Source: Struthio camelus (lineage: Eukaryota; Chordata; Aves; Struthioniformes; Struthionidae). Taken from it: DNA of 64,000 nucleotides. Both the position numbers and the translations under genes were made by a program. The notes beneath the pieces are model-generated. The model saw nothing but the letters and a program-made list of their open reading frames with translations, made no database searches and had not been told where the DNA came from. The stretch spans positions 51,089,588 to 51,153,587 of the forward strand of contig NC_090945.1 in assembly GCF_040807025.1 (NCBI RefSeq). Reading direction: 5' to 3'. This document shows positions 40,360 to 52,600 of the stretch, one piece after another (position 1 is the stretch's first letter; each line of letters opens with the position of its first letter).

Positions 40360-41459
40360 TTTGTAAAAGCCTATTCCACGTCTTTAATACTAGTCCCAGA
40401 CGAAGCGTTTCACAAAACTCAGAGTCAAACTTAAAAGATTTAAATTTACTGTTGTTAATACACTTTAGCTAAAGTCTCATAAAAGACATGAGTAGTTGTC
40501 CCATTCGATATTTAACAAAGGAATTGAAATCTCTCCAATACCACAAATTTAAATTTTCACACAGATTAAAAGTGGTATGTACATAACACAAAGTAGATCC
40601 CAGAAGATCTCTAATTTACGGCCAGAAAAAGGAAAGCAGGCTATTCAGAACGTAGTCTTTTTGCATTGAATTTTGAGGCCTAAATTATTCCCAAACACAA
40701 CTAAGCATCCTCTCCTAAAGAGCCGCCAAAAAAGGCGTTTTGGAAGACTGGTCCCTTAGTCACTCAGTTTCAAAGTCAATAGAAAATCTATTTTGAAATA
40801 GATATTGTGTTGATAAAATTGTTTTACCTGATACCTCATAGAAAAAATTACAAAATAATCAAGTCAAAATTGTCTTCACTCCAAGTATGCTGCCTAATTA
40901 TACGTAAAAAACAAAGTTGCCATATTTCCACAGTTTATAATCTAAGTTATAAAAAAAGCTTAGGTTAGTTTATGACCTAAACTTTAAAAACATGAGTTTT
41001 TTTTTAAGAAATGTGATGTGATGACACTACTATCACATTACCATAACTGGTGAGTACATACCATATTCCTTGATCTTTTCCCTATTGCCAAGATATGAAA
41101 CCAAACTATTTACAAAAACTGTTTCTTCTCTCTGGCCCTTCAGCAAAGTGAAACATAGCACCGATCAGAATTGATACGTAATTTTACCTTTCTTCGGTCT
41201 TTTCTTCCTAATTTTTCTAGATACTCAGAGCATTACTTTCAAATTTGCCAGTGCTTCAACTACTCAAGTTTGCATTTCTGACACAGCCAGCTATATTTCT
41301 AAGAATGGACACATCTAACTTTGAGATAGCTCATCTATGCTACACACAGTAGTGAACAGTAACTCCAATTTAAAAGTGGTATTCCATACTAACATTGTGT
41401 ATAAATTACAGATAAAAACATGAATTGAAAAAAAAAATCACAAAGTGCAATTCTTTTTT
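40360..41459 (-). other. CASP3: Probable CASP3 3' untranslated region
   Basis: AT-rich, non-coding sequence directly after the CASP3 stop. Reading the minus strand, I found no AATAAA between the stop and about 38 kb. The best poly(A) signal is ATTAAA at 40388-40383, followed by a GT- and T-rich stretch, giving a 3' UTR of about 1.1 kb. A second ATTAAA at 39780-39775 would lengthen it to about 1.7 kb, close to the human length. The end point is therefore a guess. Confidence 0.45.
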
Positions 41460-41686
41460 TTAGCAAGGGAAGTAAAATTCTTTGGTGAGCATAGAAACAA
41501 TGCACGGAATCTGTTTCTTTGCATTAAAATCCTGCCGAGTTGAACAGGATTCATATTCTGCCACTGTGCGATTTACTCGAGTTAGAATCTGCATGAGCTC
41601 AAGTTTCCTTGCATGTTCCTTCAACATTCTACATAGTGACTGAATAAACCAGGAGCCTTCAGCTGCATTTCTCCAGGAGTAATAGC
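41460..41686 (-). CDS. CASP3: CASP3 last coding exon (small subunit, stop codon)
   Basis: Encodes residues 209-282 and the TAA stop at 41462-41460, after completing Gly208. It includes [14 protein letters not shown] and [15 protein letters not shown], the core of the p12 subunit and dimer interface. The acceptor is CTCTCTTCCATAG. The exon continues into the 3' UTR at lower coordinates. Confidence 0.96.
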
Positions 41687-44600
41687 CTATGGAAGAGAGA
41701 TGTATTAGAACAATCAGATGTAGCATCCCCTAACACAGAACAGGATAGGAATTAAAGGAACAATGCATTGCTTCCAACAGCAATGAAAGTTTTTAAAAAA
41801 AAATGGAGAGGAAAAAAAAAAATCCAGAAACCAGCAACCAACAAAGTTTAGAACTGATGATCTCTTCAAATTCTAACACAAAAGATTGTTCTAATCCTCA
41901 CATCTTTTCTAATCCAAGAAAACCAAGCAGGTGGAGAACTGAAAGGAGGAAAACGATGTCCTGCTGCAACAGTCCTAGCCACTAATCATTTACCATTTCA
42001 TTATAGATCCACATATAAGGAGAGGTGATAGCACAGACAGAGCCAATACACTAAATGGATTTCAGTGCCACTATCTACAAGCTTCCATGCATAAATTAAA
42101 GACTGGAGCCTGTTTCTGCTGACTGAAAATGTAACGGGCATAGCAGGGGTTCTCTCGCTACTAATTTTGCTTAAGGGTGCAATGAAGATCTAGGTGTCAC
42201 CCAAATAGTACGTTGGCATTTATCACTACTTCTGTAGGTACGTTTTTACTTATCTGATTGCCCTGTTCTCTCACAAGTAGCCTACTAATAATACCTTTTG
42301 TTTCTTGCCATCAGTTATTTGCACAACCCAAATTAACCCCGATTGATGTTATAGCTAAACTCAGGTATGTGACTGCAGATGAACAGTTGAGGTTTTGCCA
42401 GCGAGAAAGACCTATATACACATATATTTTTCCTCAGTAGGAACTGAGATTAGCAACAACCTCAAAAGGAAATCAAATCGGGGGAAAAAATATGGAGGAA
42501 CGAAAATTCATATTTCCCCGAAAGAGAACAAATAATGTAATTGCCCACTAAAGAGTCCTCAGTGATCAGAGGACTGCAAATTGTCATTTACTATATCAGT
42601 AATAGCCGATATCTACGTACAATTTCGGCAACAAACATTTTCTTTGTGAGTTTCTCACCTGGAGCAGTAGAATATGCATATAGAAAGTCTGCTTCCACGG
42701 GTATTTTTTGACACATTGGTTCATCTGATCCACTGTCTGTCTCAATACCAGAATCTAATTCTGTCCCTCTACAAGCCTATTTGGGGAGAAGAATGGAAAA
42801 TAAAATAAAAAAATAAGTGAGAAATAAAGGCAGCAATAGCCATCAGAATACCGATTTTTCCAGTTTTAAAGTTGGCAATTTCCCGATTAAAAACCCACAA
42901 AAATAACAAGACTTCATTTTCATTAGGTAGATGAAGTAGTAACTAGCATTTATTTAAATTAACTATCCAACTTGATTAAAATAGTTATTCATTCATAGGT
43001 ATATTCAGAAACTCATTAAAATATTGGCTAGTGTTTAGAAAGATTTTGCAGTACCTTAATTCTATGGATTAAGTAGGCAGTATTTGTAATAACTCAGACT
43101 AAGTAGGCCAGATTGTGCCACTTTTAGTCCTGAAGAGAATCTTATTCTGAAAGTAATTCAGTTTGAATCAAAGTTAGAAACAATTAACTATTGGTTTTGC
43201 ATTGATAATTAATGGGAAACATGAATTTTTGAAGTGTTCACATGATTTGAAGATCATTATTCAATTGTATATCACCTGAATGAAGAAGAGTTTGGGTTTT
43301 CCTGCCAAACTCCTGCACCTGTCACCTCTGAAAAGGCTTGTTAGTGCTTTCAGTTCAAGAGGGCCATCTGTACCATAGATGAGTCCTTCTTCACCATGGC
43401 TTAGCAATACACAAACAAAACTGCTTCTCTTGCTGTGATCTTCTTCAGAAGCTTGAAAGAAAAGAGAATTATCTTAACTTCTTGCATTCCCCCAAAATCT
43501 CCAAGCATGTGATACTCCCTATGTGACAGAGAACTCCCTGATTTCAAAACAACTATTCTCAAATTTGGAAACTCAGAATCAGTTTTCACTTCTGAACCAA
43601 AGGAGCCAGCCTACTTTACTTCAGTAGGTTGGACACAGAAATCCCCAAATTAAAGGCCAACCCTACCATTCTAACATATGGCCACAGAACTAGGCCAAAA
43701 ACATCCTAAGGAGACAAAGTGGGTTGGCTGTAATGGTTTTGCACAGCATCGCAAAGCCTGAATGGTACACCTTGCTCTTACAATAGTAGTCAACAGACTC
43801 CAGATATGGGAACAGACTGATGGGGAGTTCTGCGTTTCAGGAAAGGATAGGAAAGTCTTGTCTGTTTTTTCAGTCTGAGAGATGTTTCAACTGCTTGGAT
43901 TACATGGGAACTGAATGTAGCATGAATGCTGCTGCTGCTGCAGGAACCTAAGCATTAACATTATCTCTCTCACCCCACAGCAAGGTACGGCAAGATTTTT
44001 CAGGCCTCTGGGTTTTCTAAAGACCTAAAGACCTTTAAGTTTTTTTCTTTCTTTCTTTCTTTCAATCTGGGGTGCACAAACAGCATAGAACAGATGTTCA
44101 ACGGCCTCTTTTGTCGCCTAGGCTTGTAAGAACTGTACTTGAGGACTGAGATGTTTCTTTTCAATATATGAATAGAAACAAACAAGGCATTCGATTTAGA
44201 AAAAGGGATCCAAAAGGAATTCTGAATGGGAACCTTAAGAAGATATAAAAGTTTCTATCTAGAAGAAACAGGTAACAGTCTTGAGAGCTGAAATCTTTTG
44301 TTTTAGAGCTATGCAAAATACTGTATTTCTATTTTGGAAACACTGAATTTTGATTTTCCTCAAGTGAAGCACATGCAGGCATTTCTATAATCCACGGACA
44401 AGCACTGCATCCAGAAAAGTCAGAAAATAACAGTACAAACACCTTCTGCAAGCCCTTCTTCCTCAGAAGTAAGCAGATACACCTGTCTGTTTTTTGAGAA
44501 TCTCTAGTTAGGCTGCAGTTCACAGTTACGCTGTCCATTTGGAGGCTTTACACCACAAGTAAGACTGAAATCAGAGAATGTCATTTCCTGCTTTCAGCCT

Positions 44601-47583
44601 GTCCAATAGACAGGCTGCAATTACTGTGCCTGGGAGCATTCTCTGTCAGAAATACTAACTGGCAATAAAGAGACTGCATCTATGTTAGTAAATACTAAAA
44701 AAAAAACAAAAACAAAAAAAACCCCACTATGCATGAAAACTGGCTATTGGGAACAGTCTGAGAGCGCGCTAGTCAGCGTGTGCCACAATCACACCCGAGA
44801 ATGTTCCAATATTTAACTGATATAGAATAGGTGTTCCAGGGCAATAGATCATCTCCGTGTACCGTTAAATATACTGGTCTAGATGTAGCCAAGCCCAAAC
44901 AAAGCAAGACTAACACAAACAGTAGTATAAAGCTGTCACTTGAAAGAAGGGTATGGGTTTTTTTTCCCCACAAGTCAGACAAAACATGAGTTATTTTATT
45001 TATCTCAAAGAGTAATTCAGTCCACACACTTGCATTTCTGGTTGTTAATCAGAATACCTCTTAGGCCACACCACTAAGCGCAGAACACAGAAACCCCTCT
45101 CTACCCAATTACACAGGTTTCTTTCCCACTCGCAGAACTTCAGTGGTCCAAGGGTCAGAAAAGTCAGTCAGTCTGCATTTAATTTTCAGCCTTTTTTACC
45201 AACCCTCTTTCAAGAAGATGAAAAAGGATACTGAGGAAACAGTCAAGCGGCACAAAAGATGGACAGACAACAAAGATGAATGAATACAGAAACTATGATG
45301 TAATAAATAAACCCCTCAGAGTTATTTAGGTGTGAAACATTCATGGAAGAGAACCATGGAAGAGAAGATCTGCAGGCAAGAGGTGTATTTAGAAATAATG
45401 ATGGATTTAATGCACATACTGATCATATTATTACTTACTGTTTTTCAGTAGTTTAAAGATGTCACTGCATGAAAGATCATTGTTAAGCTTGATTTTATAT
45501 CCTAACTTCATAAAAACTTCTCTGACACTTGCGGCATCTGCATCTGTACCTGAACGAGGTAACATTCCTATACATAAAATAAATTTATTATTTTGATATG
45601 ATATAGACAGCATAGTCTGTCCGAGCCAAATGCTTTCTTATTGATACCTGTATCAGCCTAGAATATTATGCACGCCATCCCCCTCTCTCTCCACCTATTT
45701 TGGAGATTTATTTATTACTTATTTTTATATCTACCTATCCATGCAAAAGAGAGAGAAGAGGATTTCATTTACAAACTACAAATTATGACTAAAAGGTAAG
45801 ACAGAGTTGCACTGCAGATCAGTTTTTCTCCCCATTGCTACTATACTCTAACATGTGCTCTCTATGCATATTTGGAAGAACGCACTGAAATAAGTTACGC
45901 TCATTTAAACAACTTAATTTTAGATCACTGTCAAAATTGGATTGTGTATTTAATTTTGAAGAATAATGTGCACAGCTAATTTACTTCAACTAAAGAAAAC
46001 ACCTAAAAATTTGAATAAGATACCAGTTGCTCGATGGAAGTTCTTGTTGTTTATTATTACACATTCTCCCATCTCTGGGTAGTCCATTCTGTAACTGTAG
46101 TCTGGCAGCATTTCAGAGTCCATGGATTTGCTAACAGGCAGGCTCCTTCTGTAGAGGAAGGAAAAAAAAGTCATTTCAACAAAAAACAATGAAAATGATA
46201 AGGTTTGCTACTCTTTCCCTAGAAGTTATGTCTATGAAATCAGTGGATAGATCTGATCTAAGACTAACGAGGCACTTTATTGGCACAGAGGCTGAAATAA
46301 CCAATAAGACTGCTTTGTATAGTAATGCTCCCAATCTTATATTTTTAGTTCTGTAAAACGTACACATACACAATTTAAAAAAAAAAAAACTTTGTAGAAA
46401 GTCATTTGTATTTGTAGTAATCTTCTGTGCAACTTGTAACAAGCCTAAATTTTAAACAATTGAGGAAGAATTGTGTCTGCAATGATAATGCCTCTGCATG
46501 GGGAAATATAAATCTTAATCCCACAAAACCAAAGATTATACCAATAAATCAGGTCTTTTACAGCTAATCTTGCCTCCAAGTACATAGATACCCAAAGATA
46601 ATAGTAAAAATGTAAACTTACAGCTGAATCCTAACAAAAAGCCGTATTACCAGAGAGTTTTCACAGGGGAACGTTCAAAAGCTTTGAAATGATAAATACT
46701 CTACAGGCAGCTGTAGTTCTGCCTACGTGTGCGTACTAGCTATAACACCACTAATGACTTTAAGGCTCCTTTAAATTGTATTCGGTCAATATACGCTGCA
46801 GTTGGTAGGGCTTTCCTCATTTTAAGCATATGATAAGTAGCTACAAGATTGGGGCCCACAGTATCATATTACATCTACAATTAAAAAAAAAAAGTTTGCA
46901 ATGCCCTTAAATCAGTTTTTCATTAAAACACTAAAGAAAATTATTTCAGAAACAAAACAACTTCCCAGGGAGGCTATAATTTGGTAATGAGGTACGCCAA
47001 TTTACCAACTAGCTCCAAGTAGTCACCAGGAAGAACAGCCCTGCTGTTCCTCCCTTCCGCAGCTGCAGACTGCCCTGGCACTCGTGCTTTGGCACATCTA
47101 ACACTACGTTAGTGCTTCTGCACATCTAACTCACAGCAGGTCAGTTTAAGCAGCTCAACTGGCTGCCATGGATTCAGGTGAGCTCCAGTACCAGCTCAAG
47201 GAAGGGCGTGCACATTTGGCCCAAACAGAGATAGAAATTTCTCTTTTCAAGAGCAGCTAATGACTCAATAATACTGTTAAGCCCAATCTAACTTCACCTT
47301 AACTTGTATGTACATAGGCCCAGTTTTGTCAGAGATAGTATACTGTCTAAGCCAGTAAACCAATTTGAATTGTTGTTTATGATTACTATAATTTACCATA
47401 ACTGGAAATTATTTTTCAATATTTCTTCCATGACTCTCACCTTCAGTTATAGTACAAGATTTCTCAGGATATTACATTCAAGACTTAAACCCGAAAGTAC
47501 CTCACTTACCCTTTGGAACCAAGAAGAGATTTTGCATCTGCCACATCTTCCCCTGATTGTAGTCCATCTCTTACATCTGTCAT
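41460..47583 (-). CDS. CASP3: Caspase-3 (executioner cysteine protease), complete coding region in six exons
   Basis: Cysteine protease that cleaves proteins after Asp (DEVD-type sites) to carry out apoptosis; made as a cytosolic zymogen that is cut into large and small subunits. Coding exons, in transcript order: 47583-47510, 46148-46024, 45567-45439, 43451-43276, 42776-42659, 41686-41460. Lengths 74, 125, 129, 176, 118 and 227 nt total 849 nt, or 282 residues plus a TAA stop; human is 277. All junctions have GT/AG ends and matching phase. Visible residues: prodomain cleavage site SKSMD35/S, substrate-pocket Arg71 (PRSGTD), catalytic His128 in LLSHG, catalytic Cys170 in QACRG, linker cleavage site IETD182/S, and YYSWRN at 209-214. 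These are the family's hallmark residues, and nothing essential is missing. The ATG starts MTDVRDG, similar to avian CASP3 starts. The exon 4 junction creates Thr110. The gene is expected to be transcribed from the CpG island near 52.4 kb, shared with PRIMPOL. Confidence 0.97.
42659..42776 (-). CDS. CASP3: CASP3 coding exon 5 (catalytic cysteine and linker cleavage site)
   Basis: Encodes residues 169-207 plus the first base of Gly208. It opens with [10 protein letters not shown], so Cys170 of the QACRG motif is the second residue of the exon. IETD182/S follows, the cut made by initiator caspases between the large and small subunits. The small subunit begins with [16 protein letters not shown]. 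Donor CCAG|GTGAGA. Confidence 0.96.
43276..43451 (-). CDS. CASP3: CASP3 coding exon 4 (catalytic histidine)
   Basis: Encodes residues 111-168 after completing Thr110. It carries [18 protein letters not shown], with catalytic His128, and [18 protein letters not shown], which ends one residue before the QACRG box. Acceptor TTTCAAG; donor CAG|GTGATA, with the exon ending on a codon boundary. Confidence 0.96.
45439..45567 (-). CDS. CASP3: CASP3 coding exon 3 (substrate-pocket arginine)
   Basis: Encodes residues 68-109 with split codons at both ends (Gly67 and Thr110). It carries [16 protein letters not shown]; Arg71 corresponds to human Arg64, which holds the P1 aspartate of the substrate. The acceptor ends TGTATAG and the donor is ACA|GTAAGTAA, a full consensus match. 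Confidence 0.95.
46024..46148 (-). CDS. CASP3: CASP3 coding exon 2 (prodomain cleavage site, start of large subunit)
   Basis: Encodes residues 26-66 plus the first base of Gly67. The acceptor is a pyrimidine tract ending CTACAG and the donor is ACTG|GTATCT. It contains SKSMD/S, equivalent to the human ESMD28/S cut that removes the prodomain, followed by [17 protein letters not shown], a strongly conserved first beta-strand of the caspase fold. Confidence 0.95.
47510..47583 (-). CDS. CASP3: CASP3 coding exon 1 (start codon, prodomain)
   Basis: Encodes residues 1-24 and two bases of Gly25, beginning [11 protein letters not shown] and ending LLGSK. The donor reads AAAGG|GTAAGT, a near-consensus site, leaving phase 2. 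The exon continues upstream of the ATG as 5' UTR, but the acceptor is not certain; candidate AG dinucleotides lie within about 25 bases of the ATG on the minus strand. This N-terminal prodomain is poorly conserved between vertebrates, so identity rests mainly on its splicing in frame to the next exon. Confidence 0.88.
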
Positions 47584-50500
47584 TATGGTTCTTAATTATC
47601 AGCTTAAAAACATAAGTAAACAGAAATATAAGACAGTTCACTTTCATACATATTGCTTAATTTTCGTTACATTTCCTTATAGTTGAAAAGAATGAATGAA
47701 TGTTAAAAGAGATATTCACACAGAATAATTTTAGCTGAGGAATATGAGTATTGGTAGGCAAAAGTTAGCATTTCTGAGTAATCTCTAGGTAACATATTGG
47801 AAAGAACATGAATATTTTTCTAAATTATTGCACTTTAAAGTGTAACAACTCTAAAAAAAGAGTTTGCTGTTACCAAGTGATTGAAAACACCTTGAAAACA
47901 CCTACACGAAAGCAGGGTGAGACACAAAGAAACTGATGGCAATCATAAAAATATCATCATGTCCATATATGCATTAATAGCTTTCTTAACATGATGAATA
48001 CTGTGCCACACTTGGATTGTTTCATCTCGGTAAGACAGAGAAATTGAGATCCAAAACCAAGCAATATAAGTTATCTGATGTCTGCAAAGACTAACATACA
48101 CGATTAGATACTAGGACAAAGAATTTTGCTAAATAAGTCATTTTTATGCATGCTGTTTCACAAAAAAACATCACTGCATCCGATCGCAACTGGGGTAGAT
48201 GAAGCAAACGCAGTAAAAATAACACAGAAACCCAACAACATAACTTTAAATAGTTGATGGAAAGAGTGCTATACTGCGGGCTGCTATTGACTTTTGATCA
48301 GAACATGGGCAGGGAAATGATGAATGATACCAAGGCAGAAATGAACAACAATAACGCTCCCTCTTAGTTACTCTGTGTATAGTCATGGAACACATTCCTA
48401 CAAGTTATCTTTCACCCAGGATTCAGAAAAGGATTAAGCATTATATAAAGTTAAATCATCAGGTAGGACAAAGCAGTAAATGCTTAGACCACAAGAAACA
48501 GTCTCGACACTACAAGGTAAGAAATGTAAAGAAACTTGCTTAGCAGGCGGATTATGTTGATTTATGGTTAAAAGGAGATATATAAATAGCCAGAACAAGT
48601 AGTAAGTTTTGTTGGATGGAAAAGATGAAGATTCTTATTTAAATCTATGTGAGGCTGGCAACTATATTTGCCACCTGACACAGTCATATTATTGTCTGTT
48701 AATTTCATACTTATACTCTAGCTAATACACCTTGCAACCACACATTTTCCATGACAGTAATTACTAATGCCTCCGAAGCACCAATCTGAGCATATATAAC
48801 CTTCTCTCTTTCCTTGTTTCTTAAAGACAAACTTATTTATAGTTTAGTGGCTTCAAAAGATGTTCGAGGTTGCTCTGAATACTATTCTCTGTAACTGGGA
48901 GTGCTGATGCAATTAAGAAATCTTCTTGCTCATAACATGATTCCAGGCTGTGAACTATATCATATAAACTAGCAGCACACAGAAGATTCCCTGAAAAACA
49001 AACTCCAAAAGCATCAAATAAACTTGACATCTTTTATTTTAGAAATTGACTTTAAAGACAACAGCATAGCATAGGCCAGCAACTAGGTCTAGGGTGTTGA
49101 ACACAGATCATGCCAGCACTATGATCTGGATTCATTTTTCCCAACTTGGAGGTTTAATATCTTGTAAGTTCCCTATGTAAAGAAAGACAAGCTCTTACGA
49201 AACTTAAGTTAAGTACCTGAGAGCTGAATCACTCTTCAGAGATGCCTCTTTCTCTCGATTTGACTCTAGAAAAACCTAGGGCAATTGTGCTCTTGCCTGT
49301 GGCACTGCCGTCATCCAGCCCTATGCCATACCATTGGGCAAGGAGCACCAGTGACAACTAATGGGTCCAGAGTGACAACCTCCTTGACTTTGTTGCAACC
49401 TTAATTTACAACTGCTGTCCCTGATCCCAAGCCACAGAAACAATGAAAGTTGCAGAAGTGGCTAGCAGAGAATAGAATTATAATGAACTACAATAGTTTG
49501 TTTTTGAAAAATGCAAGACATTTTGCAATACTATATTATAAATATATTTTTTACTAAAGCCTTTGCAAGCCTCGTTTCAATTGCTGAAGGAATTGTTAGA
49601 TCTTAGTGCATTCTATTAGTGCATCTTGGGTGGAGCTTGTCCAAGCGTCTGTACAGAAGCTGGAGAGATACTGAAGAAAAAACTGTGTATAATGCCCACT
49701 TGCTTAATATTTGAACATTACGCATTTACAAATTCATCTGCCTCATCTTCAGAATAGAATCTGTAACTTACCTTTAAATTCCATAGACTTTCGAGAACCT
49801 TAAAGCACCAATTCACCTGTACTTCTTTAAAGAACAAAAGATATCCAAAAAGAGGTACCTGTCTTATTGCTGGGCTCTCAAATGCACGCTTTATCAGCAG
49901 TACTTTTTCTGCCCTACAGCACTAACGTCAGAGTAGCAGCAGTGCTGTCAGAGGACAACGCTGATTCTAACCGAGTACTAAGAATTACCTCATCCTAGTT
50001 TAGGTAATGCAATGAGGTCATGCTCTCTCAAGTGGAATACACATTTCCCTGTAGAGGATGATCTCATGCTAGCAGGGATGGTGAGCGGCAGGGGAGAAAC
50101 CTTTCAGGAAAATATGTTAAGAATTTAATTAAAGTTGTTATTCTGCTCCTTGATATTCTTTTCTCTAAAACCTTAGGTGAGAAGAGCTTTCAACTATATG
50201 GAAACTTAAAGATCAAGTAGCTGATGAACAACAGCATTTTTAATCTAGCAGAACATTTTCTGTAAGTTTTAGGAAGCTTATTTTGATAGCTCTTTCTACA
50301 TTATTTTATTTGAAAAACTTGATAATATTTAAAAATCCTGTGAGGCAGGGATAGAAGGTGTAAATAAAGATAATCTTACAATCATATTTGGAAGTATTAA
50401 GCAGTAAAGAATAAGCTTCTTGAAAGGGGTCCAAAATCTAGAGCTGTCAGCAAGCTCTGAGAAATGACTGAAGTAATAGCTTATATGTATAGCAATAAAA

Positions 50501-52374
50501 CCAAAAATATATTTTGCCCTAGATAAATGCAATTGTTCTAATTCTTTTCTTTTGACAGACTAATGATAAATAAAAAAAATGTGTTTACCCTAGTCCAGCC
50601 TCTTATTCCACCTGAACCTAACAAAATTAAATTCACATAATCTTTATCACTATTGTCATAAGAACCATCAAATTTTTATTCAAAATAATACTTGCCTGAA
50701 TATTGAGCCATACGAGACAAGTTAACAATACAGAGATAAAAATAATACCAAAGCTTCTCAGACAGGAAAGGAAGCAAATAACCCATCTCTAGTTACCAAC
50801 CATACCCTGAAATATGCAAACCACAGCAGACAAGAGAACACATGTTCAGTATAAGCCAGCTGCTACAAAGCAACGATCATAGCAGTACAAAAACATGTCT
50901 CAAACGGAATCCAAGATCATAAAACGTATCTATAAAGACTGCCAAAGGGCACAGTTTTCCACCTCACATGCTTGCAAAAGAAAACGTCAAACATTCAAGG
51001 CAGCTTTTTTTAATGTATATGGATAAGGAACATTGCAATACCAATGCAGACATGCAAAATTAATAGTTTACATTATATAATGTATATTGATAATTAGATA
51101 ATAGCAGAAGGAAAATATATAAATTGTCTATAAGAAAAAACAAAAAAAATTTTGAAAAATATCATATTTTCTGTGTGATATTACACCATTATCAAATGCT
51201 GCTTCCCTTGATGGAAGCATGCCAATATTGTGACAGCACTTCACGCTGCTTCTAGCCTGGATGTGGTTGCTGAAAAGCACTGACACCGGGCCAGCAGTCT
51301 GATCTTCCAAAGACAAACAGATTTAGTTAATCAGCATTGATGTGTCAACTCAGCACATTGAAAATTTATTCCCAGAATACACAGGGCCTTTGCTTATTCA
51401 TCCATCTATACCTATTAGCTACATTATCACCACAACCAATAACGTTAAGGAGCCTGATCGGCTGCTAGGGGCAAAGAGTATATTTTTAAGCCTGCCTACT
51501 AACCACAAGCAGAAACTCAGAAGAACTACAACTATTAGCTGGAGAATCAAAGAGTAGATTACCTATACTATCCTTCAATCTAGCAGCGAACGGACCGACA
51601 ATACCTTGGACAGGGACATCTACATGCTATAAAAACTTAGGGTAACAGTTTCTGTCAAGTGAGTGACTCAAGTATGTTGATATTTTTCCCTGTATTTGCA
51701 GGATCAGAACGTTAAGAGGCAAGTAAACACTCTTACCACCGCATTCGTGAATCTGATCTCAGGATGAATCTTAGCTAACACACATCCAGCATTTTGTTAA
51801 GAACTGGGTCACTGAACTGCCGTTTTTCGGACAAGACTTGACCTGCTGTCTCCAAAGAGTTGTTTTGGTAAATCCAAGTGCAGTTTTTGGCCCTAGGTTT
51901 CAAGTCAGTTAATAGTCTATCAGAGGGACACTGGAAAGTAGTTTTTTAAGTTTAGTAATCTTTTCCACACACACACACACACACAAATGCTCCCATCAAA
52001 ATAAGAAACGATTAGTTTTAAGCTTCTGGTAAATCAATAATCCACCCCAATCCAGGTGTTCCTGTCCCCCACCCCCCACGGCCACGGCCACAGCCCATCG
52101 CCGAGGCGCCGGGGCTGCTCTCGCAACGCTCTCCCCAGCCAGCGGAAAGGGCAGGGCCGGCAGCCACCTCGGGTGTGCTCGAGGTAACTGCCCCGCGGCC
52201 ACCGCTCCGCTCTAACGAAACATAACAAAAGCCGCCGGCAGGACAAAGGCATCGCTTTGTCCTGCTCCTGCCCCGGCGGCCTGCGGCCGAGGGCGCCGCC
52301 GCTTTGTCCGGCCCTGCCGCCGCGCCCGGGCCCGCCCGCCCGGCAAACCCCGCGCCTACCTCCGCCGCCCTTAC
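47584..52374 (-). other. CASP3: CASP3 first intron and 5' untranslated segment
   Basis: AT-rich, with no open frame that looks like coding sequence on either strand. It separates the coding start from the CpG-island first exon inferred near 52.4 kb. It contains a (CA)10 run at 51966-51985 and short poly-A and poly-T tracts. An additional non-coding exon could be present but cannot be pinned down by eye. Confidence 0.6.
51966..51985 (+). repeat. (CA)10 microsatellite
   Basis: Pure dinucleotide run located just outside the CASP3/PRIMPOL CpG island. Confidence 0.95.
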
Positions 52375-52480
52375 CCACCGGCTCGTCCCCCTTGCGCGGC
52401 GCTGCTCTCCCGACCTGGCCTCCTCTCCCGGGGCTGGGCGGCGAGGGAAGGAGCCACCGCCTTGTGCGAGGGCCTCACTG
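52375..52480 (-). other. CASP3: Inferred CASP3 non-coding exon 1
   Basis: Placed from a strong minus-strand donor (GTGG|GTAAGG) whose last exon base is 52375, inside the CpG island upstream of the coding exons. The 5' end is unknown and the upper coordinate is nominal. A weaker alternative donor, CGGAG|GTAGGC, lies about 15 bases further along the minus strand. CASP3 in other vertebrates has a non-coding first exon. Confidence 0.35.
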
Positions 52481-52499
52481 GCTCCGCCCCGCGCGGGGA

Positions 52500-52581
52500 G
52501 GGGACGGCGGCGGGGGAGGGCCGGGCCAACGGCGGCGCGCTCAAACGCCAACGGCAGCCGGCCGCGCGCGGGCCCGCGGCG
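52500..52581 (+). other. PRIMPOL: Inferred PRIMPOL non-coding exon 1
   Basis: Placed from the consensus donor GCGGCG|GTGAGTC ending at 52581 on the plus strand. It could splice to the acceptor at 55810 just before the PRIMPOL start codon. The 5' end is nominal. No other plus-strand donor in the island is as good, although GACCTG|GTGATG near 52930 is a weaker alternative. Confidence 0.35.
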
Positions 52582-52600
52582 GTGAGTCGGGGTCCGCGGC

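Larger units (their letters stand above)
41687..46023 (-). other. CASP3: CASP3 introns between coding exons 2 and 6
   Basis: The introns are 45568-46023 (456 bp), 43452-45438 (1,987 bp), 42777-43275 (499 bp) and 41687-42658 (972 bp). All have GT/AG ends on the minus strand. They are AT-rich and I recognise no repeat families or RNA genes in them. The 1,361-bp intron between coding exons 1 and 2 (46149-47509) is similar. Confidence 0.8.

Noticed and set aside
41803-41985. Short plus-strand open frames within CASP3 introns
   Set aside because: Random short frames antisense to CASP3, with no similarity or start context worth annotating.
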